From assembly GCA_024280635.1 (NCBI GenBank), contig JAJRPS010000003.1, forward strand, positions 22,712-86,711: a stretch of 64,000 bases of DNA. Direction: 5' to 3'. Below, piece after piece: positions 18,785-29,041 of the stretch (the stretch's first letter is position 1; every line of letters begins with the position of its first letter). Under the pieces are notes generated by a model. That model made no database searches. It was not told the DNA's origin and saw nothing but the letters and a program-made list of their open reading frames with translations. The DNA comes from Bacteroidota bacterium. GTDB lineage: Bacteria; Bacteroidota; Bacteroidia; Flavobacteriales; Flavobacteriaceae. The translations under genes were made by a program, and so were the position numbers.

Positions 18785-19549
18785 ATGGCATTTAAATTAA
18801 AAAAAGAAAAAAAATTCAATTATATAGAAGAAGGAACTGGAACTCCGATAATCGTTTTACATGGCTTAATGGGGGGGTTGAGCAACTTTACGGGTGTTAC
18901 AAAGTATTTTCCTAAAAAAGGGTATCAGGTAATCATACCAGAATTACCTATTTACAGCATGCCTCTTTTAAAAACAAATGTAAAAAGTTTTGCAAAATAT
19001 GTAAAAGCATTTTTAGACCATAAAGAGTTAAAAAATGTAATTTTAGTAGGTAATTCATTGGGTGGACATATTGGCTTATTGTTCTCTAAAATGTATCCTG
19101 AATACGTAAAAGCCTTGGTTATTACAGGAAGTTCTGGTCTTTATGAGAGCGCTATGGGTGGTAGTTACCCGAAAAGAGGCGATTATGAATACATTAAAAA
19201 GAAAGCAGAAGATGTTTTTTACGACCCTAAAGTAGCCACTAAAGAAGTTGTACAAGAAGTTTATGATACCATTAATGACAGACATAAACTGATCAGAACT
19301 TTAGCTATTGCTAAAAGCGCTATACGCCATAACATGGCAAAAGATTTACCCAAAATGAAACAACCTACCTGCATTATTTGGGGAAGAAACGATGCCGTTA
19401 CACCTCCAGAAGTTGCAGTAGAGTTTAATAAATTACTACCCGATTCTGATTTATTTTGGATTGATAAATGTGGTCATGCTGCCATGATGGAACATCCTGA
19501 TGAATTTAACAACGTATTAGATGCTTGGTTAACCGCTCGTAAATTTTAA
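18785..19549 (+). CDS. Alpha/beta hydrolase
   Basis: Cytoplasmic hydrolase of 254 residues. The oxyanion segment VLHGLMGG (24-31) is followed by the nucleophile elbow GNSLGG with Ser91. A likely acid is the Asp in WGRNDAVTPPE (about residue 208) and the likely base is the His in CGHAAMMEHP (about 231), completing a triad. Substrate cannot be told from sequence. It lies divergent from mraZ and 12 nt before engB, so the two are probably co-transcribed. No signal peptide is seen. Confidence 0.85.
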   Translation: MAFKLKKEKKFNYIEEGTGTPIIVLHGLMGGLSNFTGVTKYFPKKGYQVIIPELPIYSMPLLKTNVKSFAKYVKAFLDHKELKNVILVGNSLGGHIGLLFSKMYPEYVKALVITGSSGLYESAMGGSYPKRGDYEYIKKKAEDVFYDPKVATKEVVQEVYDTINDRHKLIRTLAIAKSAIRHNMAKDLPKMKQPTCIIWGRNDAVTPPEVAVEFNKLLPDSDLFWIDKCGHAAMMEHPDEFNNVLDAWLTARKF

Positions 19550-19561
19550 GCGATATTACTT

Positions 19562-20158
19562 ATGAAAATTAAATCAGCGAAATTTATAGTCAGTAATTCA
19601 GATGTTGCAAAATGCCCAAAAGAGCAGTATCCAGAATATGCTTTTATTGGACGTTCTAATGTAGGAAAATCTTCCTTAATCAACATGTTAACCAATCAAA
19701 AAAACTTAGCAAAAACCTCTGGACGACCTGGTAAAACACAATTGATCAATCATTTTTTAATTAATAATGAATGGTTTTTGGTAGATTTACCTGGATATGG
19801 TTACGCGCGTGTTTCTAAGAAATCTAAAAAAACATTTCAAAAATTTATTACCAATTATTTTGAAAAACGCAAGCAACTAATTTGTGCTTTTGTATTGGTT
19901 GATTGCCGCCACGAACCCCAAAAAGTAGATTTAGAATTTATTGACTGGCTAGGACGAAACCAAGTACCCTTTAATCTTGTCTTTACAAAAGCCGACAAAA
20001 TAAAACCTGAAGCTTTAAAACGCAATGTTGCGCATTACCAAAGTGTTTTATTAGAAACATGGGAGGAGTGCCCAAAACATTTTATAACCTCATCTAGCAA
20101 ACACCAAGGCAAAGAAGAGCTACTATCCTACATACACCAAATAAATGAGAATTTATAA
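19562..20158 (+). CDS. engB: Ribosome biogenesis GTP-binding protein YihA/YsxC (EngB)
   Basis: Small essential TRAFAC-class GTPase that assists assembly of the large ribosomal subunit. GTPase motifs are in order: P-loop GRSNVGKS (30-37), the switch region [14 protein letters not shown]3 DLPGYGYA, G4 TKADK and a late [12 protein letters not shown] for G5. Length is 198 residues, the family norm. A hairpin terminator follows at 20171-20198. Confidence 0.96.
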   Translation: MKIKSAKFIVSNSDVAKCPKEQYPEYAFIGRSNVGKSSLINMLTNQKNLAKTSGRPGKTQLINHFLINNEWFLVDLPGYGYARVSKKSKKTFQKFITNYFEKRKQLICAFVLVDCRHEPQKVDLEFIDWLGRNQVPFNLVFTKADKIKPEALKRNVAHYQSVLLETWEECPKHFITSSSKHQGKEELLSYIHQINENL

Positions 20159-20170
20159 TATTTCCAAAAC

Positions 20171-20198
20171 GCTACCTTATCAGGTAGCATTTTTTTGG
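20171..20198 (+). terminator. Intrinsic terminator after engB
   Basis: Stem GCTACCT/AGGTAGC (7 bp, 4-nt loop) followed by seven T residues, 12 nt after the engB stop codon. Confidence 0.85.
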
Positions 20199-20317
20199 CA
20201 CAAAGCTTGCTTATACACTATCGTTCGTATTTTTATTAGTAATTAGTCATTTAAATGCTCTTTTTTTATATATTAGCGGACATTAAAAACAGTACTCATT
20301 TCTAATCAATTATACTT

Positions 20318-21100
20318 ATGAAAAACCCTAGATTATTAAAAATCGTTTTGGCAATATTTACATTGTCATTCGTTACCAGTTTTGCACAAGACAAACCTGT
20401 AACCAAATTATTAAACCAATACATTAGTGCTTCAAATGCGTTAAGTAAAACCAAACAAGCCAATAGTGTTTTAGCTTTGTTTGATGATCGCTACAAAAAC
20501 AATACGGCTTACGTAGGATTATCGGGTGTGGTAAAAAGTTCAACAACAAGTTTTGAACAATTTGCAATTCAATTAGAACAAAACATCAAAAATAAAAATT
20601 ACGACTTTACAATGACTTTGCAAGAAGTTGTTTACGAATCGCAAAAAGAAAGAGCAGGTACCGTTTCTGCATTGGTAAATTTCGAATCTAAAATTGATGG
20701 TAAAATTGCTGAAAAAGGAACGATGCTAATGAATCTTGTTGGCGCTAAAGTACGTGGTAACTGGAAAATTATGCACAACAATACGGTAAGAGTTGCTGAA
20801 GGAAAAGATATCGGAAATTGCGTATGCTACCTATTTAGCAAAGGAACAACAGTATTTAATGCCGAAACATATTACCCAGCAGGTGTTGAGTATGACAGAG
20901 AATACCAATCGTTTAGAGTGGGTACTCGTGACGGAAAACGTGTAGTAAAAGGAAATGAAAAAGATTATGTTTGGACGGAAAACAATGACATTTTAGACGG
21001 TGCTCGTAAAATTGGAAAAGCAAACTCACCAGAAGAAGCTGTAAAAGTAGTATTATCTTACATATACGCTGACTCTTGTACAAAAATGGATTTCAATTAA
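20318..21100 (+). CDS. Secreted NTF2-like (SnoaL/DUF4440-type) protein of unknown function
   Basis: A 260-residue protein with a clear signal peptide; the predicted cleavage is after SFVTSFAQ near residue 24. The first half (LLNQYISASNALSKTKQANSVLALF...) looks like a cone-shaped NTF2-like fold, as in DUF4440 proteins, with GNWKIMHNNTVRV near residue 150. The second half (from about 170) has no domain I recognise. It contains two cysteines (CVCYLF) that would be oxidisable in the periplasm. It stands alone between two terminators, so it is probably monocistronic. Confidence 0.6.
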   Translation: MKNPRLLKIVLAIFTLSFVTSFAQDKPVTKLLNQYISASNALSKTKQANSVLALFDDRYKNNTAYVGLSGVVKSSTTSFEQFAIQLEQNIKNKNYDFTMTLQEVVYESQKERAGTVSALVNFESKIDGKIAEKGTMLMNLVGAKVRGNWKIMHNNTVRVAEGKDIGNCVCYLFSKGTTVFNAETYYPAGVEYDREYQSFRVGTRDGKRVVKGNEKDYVWTENNDILDGARKIGKANSPEEAVKVVLSYIYADSCTKMDFN

Positions 21101-21124
21101 GTCGGCAATCGATTTACAAATTAT

Positions 21125-21162
21125 AAAAAACTGCCTGAAAAATATTTTCAGGCAGTTTTTTT
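21125..21162 (+). terminator. Intrinsic terminator between the NTF2-like gene and the flavoprotein gene
   Basis: Stem CTGCCTGAAAA/TTTTCAGGCAG (11 bp, 3-nt loop) flanked by A and T runs, 25 nt after the stop codon. The T run on the plus strand fits termination of the upstream gene. Confidence 0.9.
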
Positions 21163-21199
21163 ATACCTCAATTTTATTAGAAACGAAAACCAAAAAAAC

Positions 21200-21207
21200 T
21201 ATCTTTG
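21200..21207 (+). promoter_or_regulatory. -7 box four bases before a start codon
   Basis: TATCTTTG matches the Bacteroidota -7 consensus. Only four bases separate it from the ATG at 21212, so transcription would start at or next to the start codon and give a leaderless or nearly leaderless mRNA. Confidence 0.45.
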
Positions 21208-21211
21208 CCAA

Positions 21212-22426
21212 ATGGAATCAAACTATGACGTTATTATTATTGGCGGAGGTGCTGGTGGATTTTTTACTGCTATTAACACCGTAACTTTCAATCCGAAGCT
21301 AAAAGTTGCCATTTTGGAACGGAGTAAAGAAGTGCTTCAAAAAGTGAAAATTTCTGGTGGCAGACGTTGCAATGTTACCCATGCCTGTTTTGATCCAAAA
21401 GAACTCACACAATACTACCCACGTGGAGCAAAAGAATTATTAGGACCTTTTCATCAATTTAACTGTGGTGATACTTTTGAGTGGTTTGACCAACGTAATA
21501 TTCCGCTAAAAATTGAAGATGATGGCAGAGTTTTTCCTGAAAGCAATACCTCACAAACCATTGTGGATTGCTTTTTAAGCGAAGTGCAAAAACTAAAAAT
21601 TGACGTATTAAAAAGTCAAGGTGTTACTGATTTTTATTCCGAAAACAACATTTGGAACATCCAAACCAAAACACATCAATTTACGTGTAAAAAAATAGTG
21701 ATTGCTTCTGGCAGCAGCAATCAAATTTGGAAGCTTTTAAGAAATTTACAACATACAATTATATCACCTACCCCATCGCTATTTACTTTTAATATTAAAG
21801 ATGAACGATTAAAAGACATCCCTGGAGTGGTTATACAAAATACCGAAATTGAAGTAGTCAACACCAAATTAGTTTCGAACGGACCGCTACTCATTACTCA
21901 TTGGGGATTGAGTGCTCCTTCCATTTTAAAACTATCTGCTTGGGGATCAAAAATATTAGCAGAATGCAACTATCAATTTAATATTAAAATCAATTTTATT
22001 GGATATTCTGATGAAAATTGTCGCGAACAGTTGAATGTTTTTAAAAAAGAACTCGCTAAAAAAAGCGTCTATAAATATAATCAATTTGAACTACCAAAAC
22101 GCTTATGGTATAAATTGGTAACCGCATCAAGCATAACCGAAGCTACACGTTGGGCAGACCTCAACAAAAAACAATTAGAAGCACTTACACAACAACTAAC
22201 ATCTGCTATTTTTAATGTAGATGGAAAAAGTACTTTTAAAGAAGAATTTGTAACGGCTGGCGGTGTAGCGTTAAAAGAAATTGATTTTAAAAAAATGGAA
22301 AGCAAGCTTCATGAAAATTTATATTTTGCGGGAGAAGTACTTAATATTGATGCCGTAACGGGTGGTTTTAACTTCCAAAATGCATGGACAACGGGTTACT
22401 TAGTTGCCAAGGCGATTGCATATTAA
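21212..22426 (+). CDS. NAD(P)/FAD-dependent oxidoreductase, BaiN/HI0933 family
   Basis: Flavoprotein of 404 residues. The N-terminal Rossmann motif is DVIIIGGGAGGFFTAI (about residues 5-20). It is followed by the family signature KVKISGGRRCNVTHA near residue 45 and by the C-terminal FAD-contacting segment EVLNIDAVTGGFNFQNAWTTG. The family includes bile-acid-related BaiN and many proteins of unknown substrate, so I give no reaction. It precedes mvaD by 79 nt but the latter appears to have its own promoter. Confidence 0.85.
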   Translation: MESNYDVIIIGGGAGGFFTAINTVTFNPKLKVAILERSKEVLQKVKISGGRRCNVTHACFDPKELTQYYPRGAKELLGPFHQFNCGDTFEWFDQRNIPLKIEDDGRVFPESNTSQTIVDCFLSEVQKLKIDVLKSQGVTDFYSENNIWNIQTKTHQFTCKKIVIASGSSNQIWKLLRNLQHTIISPTPSLFTFNIKDERLKDIPGVVIQNTEIEVVNTKLVSNGPLLITHWGLSAPSILKLSAWGSKILAECNYQFNIKINFIGYSDENCREQLNVFKKELAKKSVYKYNQFELPKRLWYKLVTASSITEATRWADLNKKQLEALTQQLTSAIFNVDGKSTFKEEFVTAGGVALKEIDFKKMESKLHENLYFAGEVLNIDAVTGGFNFQNAWTTGYLVAKAIAY

Positions 22427-22452
22427 TTTAACGTTTTTTTTACATCAAAGTA

Positions 22453-22487
22453 TTTGAGTTTCTACTCAAAAAAAACCACTATCTTTA
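22453..22487 (+). promoter_or_regulatory. Probable mvaD promoter
   Basis: TTTG at 22453-22456 is separated by 23 nt from TATCTTTA at 22480-22487 (one mismatch to TAnnTTTG). A perfect 7-bp inverted repeat, TTTGAGT/ACTCAAA at 22453-22470, overlaps the -33 element and could be a protein-binding site or a weak hairpin. Confidence 0.45.
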
Positions 22488-22505
22488 CCGAAAATAAAAC
22501 ACTAA

Positions 22506-23597
22506 ATGCCAACACCAGCATTCATATTTACCAACAACGACACTTTTTTAGAAAATGGACTTACCAAATGCGAAAGCCCTAGTAACATTGCATTGGTTAA
22601 ATATTGGGGAAAAAAGGAACACCAAATCCCTGCTAATCCCAGTATCAGCTTTACGTTAAGTAACTGTAAAACCACCACTACATTACACTATAAAAAGTTA
22701 GCCAACCCTACAAATGAATTTCAATTTGAAATTTACTTAGAAGGCAATAAACAAGACGATTTTAAACCCAAAATCAATGCTTTTTTTAAACGAATTGTAC
22801 AATATGTTCCGTTTATAAAAAACTATAAATACAAAATAGAAACCTCCAATTCTTTCCCGCACAGTTCAGGTATCGCCTCTTCCGCATCAGGAATGAGTGC
22901 ATTAGCACTATGTATTATGAATATGGAAAAAACGATGCATCCAGAAATTACAGAAACCTATTTTACCCAAAAAGCATCGTTTTTAGCACGTTTAGGGTCG
23001 GGTAGTGCATGCAGGAGCTTAGAAGGCGATATTGTTTGCTGGGGAGCACACAAAAACATTGTAGGTACTTCGGATTTATTTGGAACAAAATATCCGTATG
23101 AAGTACATGAAAATTTAAAAAACTATCAAGACACTATTTTGTTGGTTGATAAAGGCGAAAAACAAGTGTCCAGCACCGTGGGGCATAATTTAATGCACAA
23201 CCACCCGTATGCACAAAACCGTTTTCAGCAAGCACATGATAATTTGGATAAACTTATTGCTATTTTTAAAAGCGGAAATTTAACCGATTTTATTGAAGTA
23301 GTAGAAAGCGAAGCGCTTACCCTACATGCCATGATGATGACCAGCTTACCCTACTTTATTTTAATGAAACCCAACACGCTAAACATTATTAATGAAATTT
23401 GGAAGTACCGACAAAAAACCAATAGCAACATTTGTTTTACCTTAGATGCGGGCGCAAACGTACACGTTTTATATCCTGAAAATGAAAAAGAACAAATTTT
23501 AGCATTCATTAACAGCAAGTTAGTTGGCTATTGCCAAAATGAACACTATATTTGTGACACGCTTGGTTTTGGAGCAAAACAATTATCAAATAATTAA
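22506..23597 (+). CDS. mvaD: Diphosphomevalonate decarboxylase
   Basis: GHMP-superfamily enzyme that decarboxylates mevalonate diphosphate to isopentenyl diphosphate in an ATP-dependent step. The N-terminal motif SNIALVKYWGKK is diagnostic. The GHMP phosphate loop is SSGIASSASGMSALAL and a further conserved region is ARLGSGSACRSLEGDIVCWG. Length is 363 residues. Together with the kinase gene 3 nt downstream it shows that this organism uses the mevalonate route to isoprenoids, as Flavobacteriaceae generally do. Confidence 0.93.
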   Translation: MPTPAFIFTNNDTFLENGLTKCESPSNIALVKYWGKKEHQIPANPSISFTLSNCKTTTTLHYKKLANPTNEFQFEIYLEGNKQDDFKPKINAFFKRIVQYVPFIKNYKYKIETSNSFPHSSGIASSASGMSALALCIMNMEKTMHPEITETYFTQKASFLARLGSGSACRSLEGDIVCWGAHKNIVGTSDLFGTKYPYEVHENLKNYQDTILLVDKGEKQVSSTVGHNLMHNHPYAQNRFQQAHDNLDKLIAIFKSGNLTDFIEVVESEALTLHAMMMTSLPYFILMKPNTLNIINEIWKYRQKTNSNICFTLDAGANVHVLYPENEKEQILAFINSKLVGYCQNEHYICDTLGFGAKQLSNN

Positions 23598-23600
23598 GTT

Positions 23601-24539
23601 ATGAAAGGACCTCTTTTTTATTCAAAAATATTACTCTTTGGTGAATACGGAATCATTAAAGATTCTAAAGGATTGTCCATTCCCTATAATTTTTACAACG
23701 GCGCTTTAAAATTAGACGACAACACTTCTGAAACCGCTAAAAAATCAAATGAAAATTTGAGAAAATTAGCTAATCATCTACAAGAATTAGAAACCAACAA
23801 CAAAAGCTTAGCTATTTTTAATTTAAATAATTTTAAAGCCGATGTTGCTAACGGCATGTATTTTGATTCTTCCATTCCGCAAGGTTATGGAGTGGGTAGT
23901 AGTGGCGCTTTAGTTGCTTCTATTTATGACAAATATGCACAAAATAAAATTACCGTTTTAGAAAACTTAACGCGTGAAAAATTATTAACTTTAAAAGCTA
24001 TTTTTGGACAAATGGAATCTTTTTTTCATGGTAAAAGTTCTGGTTTAGACCCGTTAAATAGTTATTTGAGTCTACCCATTTTAATCAACTCACAAGACAA
24101 TATTGAGCCTACAGGGATTCCTTCTCAACAAACTATTGGTAAAGGCGCTGTATTTTTATTAGATTCTGGTATGATTGGGGAAACCGCCCCAATGGTTCAT
24201 GCTTTTATGGAAAAAATGAAAAATGAAGGCTTCCGAACCATGTTAAAAGAGCAATTTACCAAGCACACTGACGCTTGTGTAGATGACTTTTTAAAGGGAA
24301 ATATTACCTCTTTATTAGGCAATGTAAAGCAACTATCAAAAGTAGTATTAAATAACTTTAAACCTATGATACCAGTGCAATTTCATGCGCTTTGGAAAAA
24401 AGGAATTGAAACGAATGACTATTACCTAAAACTTTGCGGTTCTGGAGGTGGTGGTTATATTTTAGGATTTACTGAAGACTTAGAAAAAGCAAAAAAATCA
24501 TTATCAGGCTATCAACTAGAAGTGGTTTATAACTTTTAA
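23601..24539 (+). CDS. GHMP kinase, probable mevalonate kinase
   Basis: ATP-dependent small-molecule kinase of 312 residues. The N-terminus has KILLFGEYGII (residues 8-18), the phosphate loop is PQGYGVGSSGALVASI (about 93-108), and the late glycine-rich motif is LCGSGGGGYILGF near residue 280. The FHGKSSGLDPLNS segment matches the third conserved region of mevalonate kinases. It is 3 nt after mvaD and is likely co-translated. Mevalonate kinase is favoured by context; phosphomevalonate kinase is the alternative. Confidence 0.8.
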   Translation: MKGPLFYSKILLFGEYGIIKDSKGLSIPYNFYNGALKLDDNTSETAKKSNENLRKLANHLQELETNNKSLAIFNLNNFKADVANGMYFDSSIPQGYGVGSSGALVASIYDKYAQNKITVLENLTREKLLTLKAIFGQMESFFHGKSSGLDPLNSYLSLPILINSQDNIEPTGIPSQQTIGKGAVFLLDSGMIGETAPMVHAFMEKMKNEGFRTMLKEQFTKHTDACVDDFLKGNITSLLGNVKQLSKVVLNNFKPMIPVQFHALWKKGIETNDYYLKLCGSGGGGYILGFTEDLEKAKKSLSGYQLEVVYNF

Positions 24540-24622
24540 ATCGGGCAATGCACATTTAAAATAATAGTACTCTTTTATGAGGTTTTTTTTAAATTAGACA
24601 CCCATAAATTTTACGATAAAAA

Positions 24623-25525
24623 ATGTTTACACGTCAAAACAAATTGTTTTTAAAAAAACTATTCAGTTTGTTTAGCGTAGTACGCGGATATAATATTTTT
24701 ATCATAGTATTTGCACAATATTTAAGTGCTATTTACATCTTAGCACCACATATCTCTCCAAAAGAAATTATTTTAGACTCCAAGCTACTCATGTTGGTAT
24801 TGGCTAGCGCACTTTCAATTGCTGGAGGGTATATTATCAATAATTTTTACGATTCTGAAAAAGATTTAATCAACCGACCAAAAAAGACAATGCTAGATAA
24901 GCTAGTAAGTCAAAATACAAAACTTTCCGTTTATTTTGTATTGAACATGATTAGTGTTGCACTGGCAAGCTATGTTTCTTTTAAAGCTACTTTGTTTTTT
25001 TCAAGTTATATTTTTTTTATTTGGTTTTATTCTCATAAACTTAAAAAACATCCTTTTATTGGTAACATTACCGCATCAATGTTAGCTATTATTCCATTTT
25101 TTGCGGTACTGATATACTATGGTAATTTTAAATGGATTGTTTTACTACATGGATTTTTTTTAATTTCTATCATATCGATGAGAGAAATTACAAAAGATCT
25201 CGAAAACCTAAAAGGAGATTTTGCACATAATTACAATACAATACCTGTAAAATATGGTGTCGCTTACACTAAAAAGCTATTAACCTCATTCACTATTTTC
25301 ACCCTTTTAGCCATGTTAATTTTAGCACAACAACCCGAAATAGGTAATATGTATTATTTTTTGTATTTGGGTAGTATCCTTTTACTTGGTTATTTTATAA
25401 AACTATGGAAAGCTAATACCAAAAATGAATACATATTTTTACACAACCTTTTAAAATTTATAATTGTAACTGGTGTTTTTAGTATTGCTTTAATAAAACC
25501 AAATTTAATTTTAAAACTCTTTTAA
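24623..25525 (+). CDS. UbiA-family prenyltransferase (geranylgeranylglycerol-phosphate geranylgeranyltransferase-like)
   Basis: Integral membrane prenyltransferase of 300 residues with eight or nine hydrophobic helices. The two aspartate-rich motifs are present: NNFYDSEKDLINRP (about 76-89) and KDLENLKGDFAHNYNT (about 193-208). These bind the prenyl diphosphate through magnesium. The acceptor is uncertain; the family is commonly annotated as geranylgeranylglycerol-phosphate geranylgeranyltransferase in Flavobacteriaceae. Position after two mevalonate genes supports a role in isoprenoid use. Confidence 0.8.
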   Translation: MFTRQNKLFLKKLFSLFSVVRGYNIFIIVFAQYLSAIYILAPHISPKEIILDSKLLMLVLASALSIAGGYIINNFYDSEKDLINRPKKTMLDKLVSQNTKLSVYFVLNMISVALASYVSFKATLFFSSYIFFIWFYSHKLKKHPFIGNITASMLAIIPFFAVLIYYGNFKWIVLLHGFFLISIISMREITKDLENLKGDFAHNYNTIPVKYGVAYTKKLLTSFTIFTLLAMLILAQQPEIGNMYYFLYLGSILLLGYFIKLWKANTKNEYIFLHNLLKFIIVTGVFSIALIKPNLILKLF

Positions 25526-25529
25526 AGTG

Positions 25530-26510
25530 ATAAAAAAACAATTTTACATCTATTTATACTAAGCATAAATGTTGCTTTTTTACAAAAATTGGACACGCGA
25601 TTTATAACGCGATTTGATGATAAATTGAGTGTTAAATTGGCTTTCGATGATGAGATTGAAACATTACAATACAGTCAAAATAATTTAAATTACGACATTA
25701 AACCTAATATTGATTATAAAATGAATATTAGTGTTAATTACAGGTTTATCGCCTTTAACTTTGGGTTTCTCCCCATTTATTTTCAACTTATGATATAGAT
25801 TAAAAGGAAAATATAATAAAAAAATGGTGCTGACTTACGTTTCAAAAAATGATTACAAAGCTTTAATTACAGTCGCGTAAAAGGTTTTTACACCTCCAAT
25901 TAACCTCTTGAAAACAATAGCATAACTTATATAAAACTTCCTCGTCAAAAAATAACACATTATAGCGGATCTACAACATACAAACTTAATAGCTACTACT
26001 CCATAAAAGCATTAACTACACAAACAGAAATACAACGCATTAGCACAGGTAGCTTTTTACCTAAACTTCAATATAGCTATTCACCATATGCAAATAGCGA
26101 CTTCCGCAACAGTTAGAAATACTAAGCTTTATATTAAGTACGGGATACTTACACTCTTTTGTTCTGCATCAAAACTTCTATTTAGAGATGGGGGTAATTC
26201 CGGGTATTGGAATTGAATTTTATAAACTTACCACTAAATTGAATAATACTAAAGACATTATTAAAGAAAAGGAAACAACAGCTAACTTTGATGACTTTAT
26301 TGGATTAGGGTACAATTCTAAAAATTCTTTAGAGGACTTTATTATCGCCTTATTGCAACCTCTAGAAGCCAAACAGGAGCCTTTAATTTTGACACTACAA
26401 ATACACACGTACAAATATTTATAGGATATCGTTTTAATGCCCCAAGTTTTGTGAAAAAGCAAGTAGATATGATTGAAAAAAAAACCGCCATTTCAATAAG
26501 ACCAGTTTAA
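25530..26510 (+). pseudogene. Decayed DUF4421-family outer-envelope protein gene
   Basis: Reading the plus strand recovers a nearly full-length DUF4421-like protein in pieces. A lipophilic leader (ILHLFILSINVAFLQK) has no usable ATG. It is followed in frame by RFDDKLSVKLAFDDEIETLQ and NYRFIAFNFGF. After several in-frame stops come SFNYSRVKGFYTSN (one stop looks like TGG changed to TGA) and HYSGSTTYKLNSYYSIKALT. A frameshift near 26110 leads to HQNFYLEMGVIPGIGIEFYK and GLGYNSKN. A second shift near 26320 leads to GAFNFDTTNTHVQIFIGYRF and the end at 26510. With at least six stops and two shifts this cannot be expressed. Two fragments look like short ORFs (25589-25798, 26188-26424) but are remnants. 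Confidence 0.85.
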
Positions 26511-26536
26511 CATTAAAACAAAATGTTTCACAATAA

Positions 26537-26564
26537 AAAGCCCCACCTATAAAGATGGGGCTTT
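26537..26564 (-). terminator. Intrinsic terminator of the cold-shock gene
   Basis: Stem AAAGCCCCA/TGGGGCTTT (9 bp) followed on the minus strand by further T residues, 24 nt after the csp stop codon. Confidence 0.85.
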
Positions 26565-26587
26565 GCATTAAAATATTGGTAATCTAT

Positions 26588-26782
26588 TTATGAAACTACT
26601 TTTACGTTTACTGCATTTAATCCTTTTCTACCTTCTTCTAGGTCAAATTCAACGGTATCGCCTTCACGAATTTCGTCAATAGTTCCTGAGATGTGTACAA
26701 AATGTTCTGTGTTAGAACCTTCTTCGGTTATAAATCCGAAACCTTTTGTTTCGTTGAAGAATTTTACTGTTCCTGTATTCAT
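26588..26782 (-). CDS. Cold-shock protein, CspA family
   Basis: Single OB-fold nucleic-acid chaperone of 64 residues. The RNA-binding motifs RNP1 (KGFGFI, residues 13-18) and RNP2 (HFVHIS, about 27-32) are intact. As in many flavobacterial homologues, the RNP2-side loop is shorter than in E. coli CspA (about 70 residues). It is monocistronic, with its own terminator. The 5' side (26783-26900) is AT-rich; a weak promoter TTG-N17-TATGTTTC can be read there on the minus strand, which would leave an untranslated leader of about 30 nt. Confidence 0.92.
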   Translation of the reverse strand: MNTGTVKFFNETKGFGFITEEGSNTEHFVHISGTIDEIREGDTVEFDLEEGRKGLNAVNVKVVS

Positions 26783-27051
26783 TGTATTTAATTTTAATTA
26801 TTAATTCGAAACATACTGTACAACAATGATGCCAACATCATAACATGACAATTTTATATTATGAAAAATCATTACTTATTAACACAAAGACCACATATTC
26901 AACTGATTACAACTTCAATAAAATAATTTTTACCAGACAACCTAATTTTTAAATATTACGCCATTGATATGACAAAATATTTTTTACCTTGTCATATCTT
27001 TTAATTTTGGCATAATTAAGCCTTTTATTTGATATAAAACACTACAAGCAT

Positions 27052-28959
<1,908 letters not shown>

Positions 28960-29041
28960 TTGAAACTACCTTCAATTGCTTTTTCGCTAGTCATAGCACA
29001 ACCCCTCTCGTTTTTCTTCGAGGGGAAACGCCACAATTAAA

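Noticed and set aside
25589..26424. Two short plus-strand ORFs (69 and 78 codons) as independent small genes.
   Set aside because: Their translations are consecutive blocks of one decayed DUF4421 protein, so they are treated as pseudogene fragments.
28990..29041. Possible terminator between acs and the AsmA-like gene (CCCCTC/GAGGGG).
   Set aside because: The stem is only 6 bp with a 12-nt loop and there is no T run on either strand, so I did not list it as a feature.
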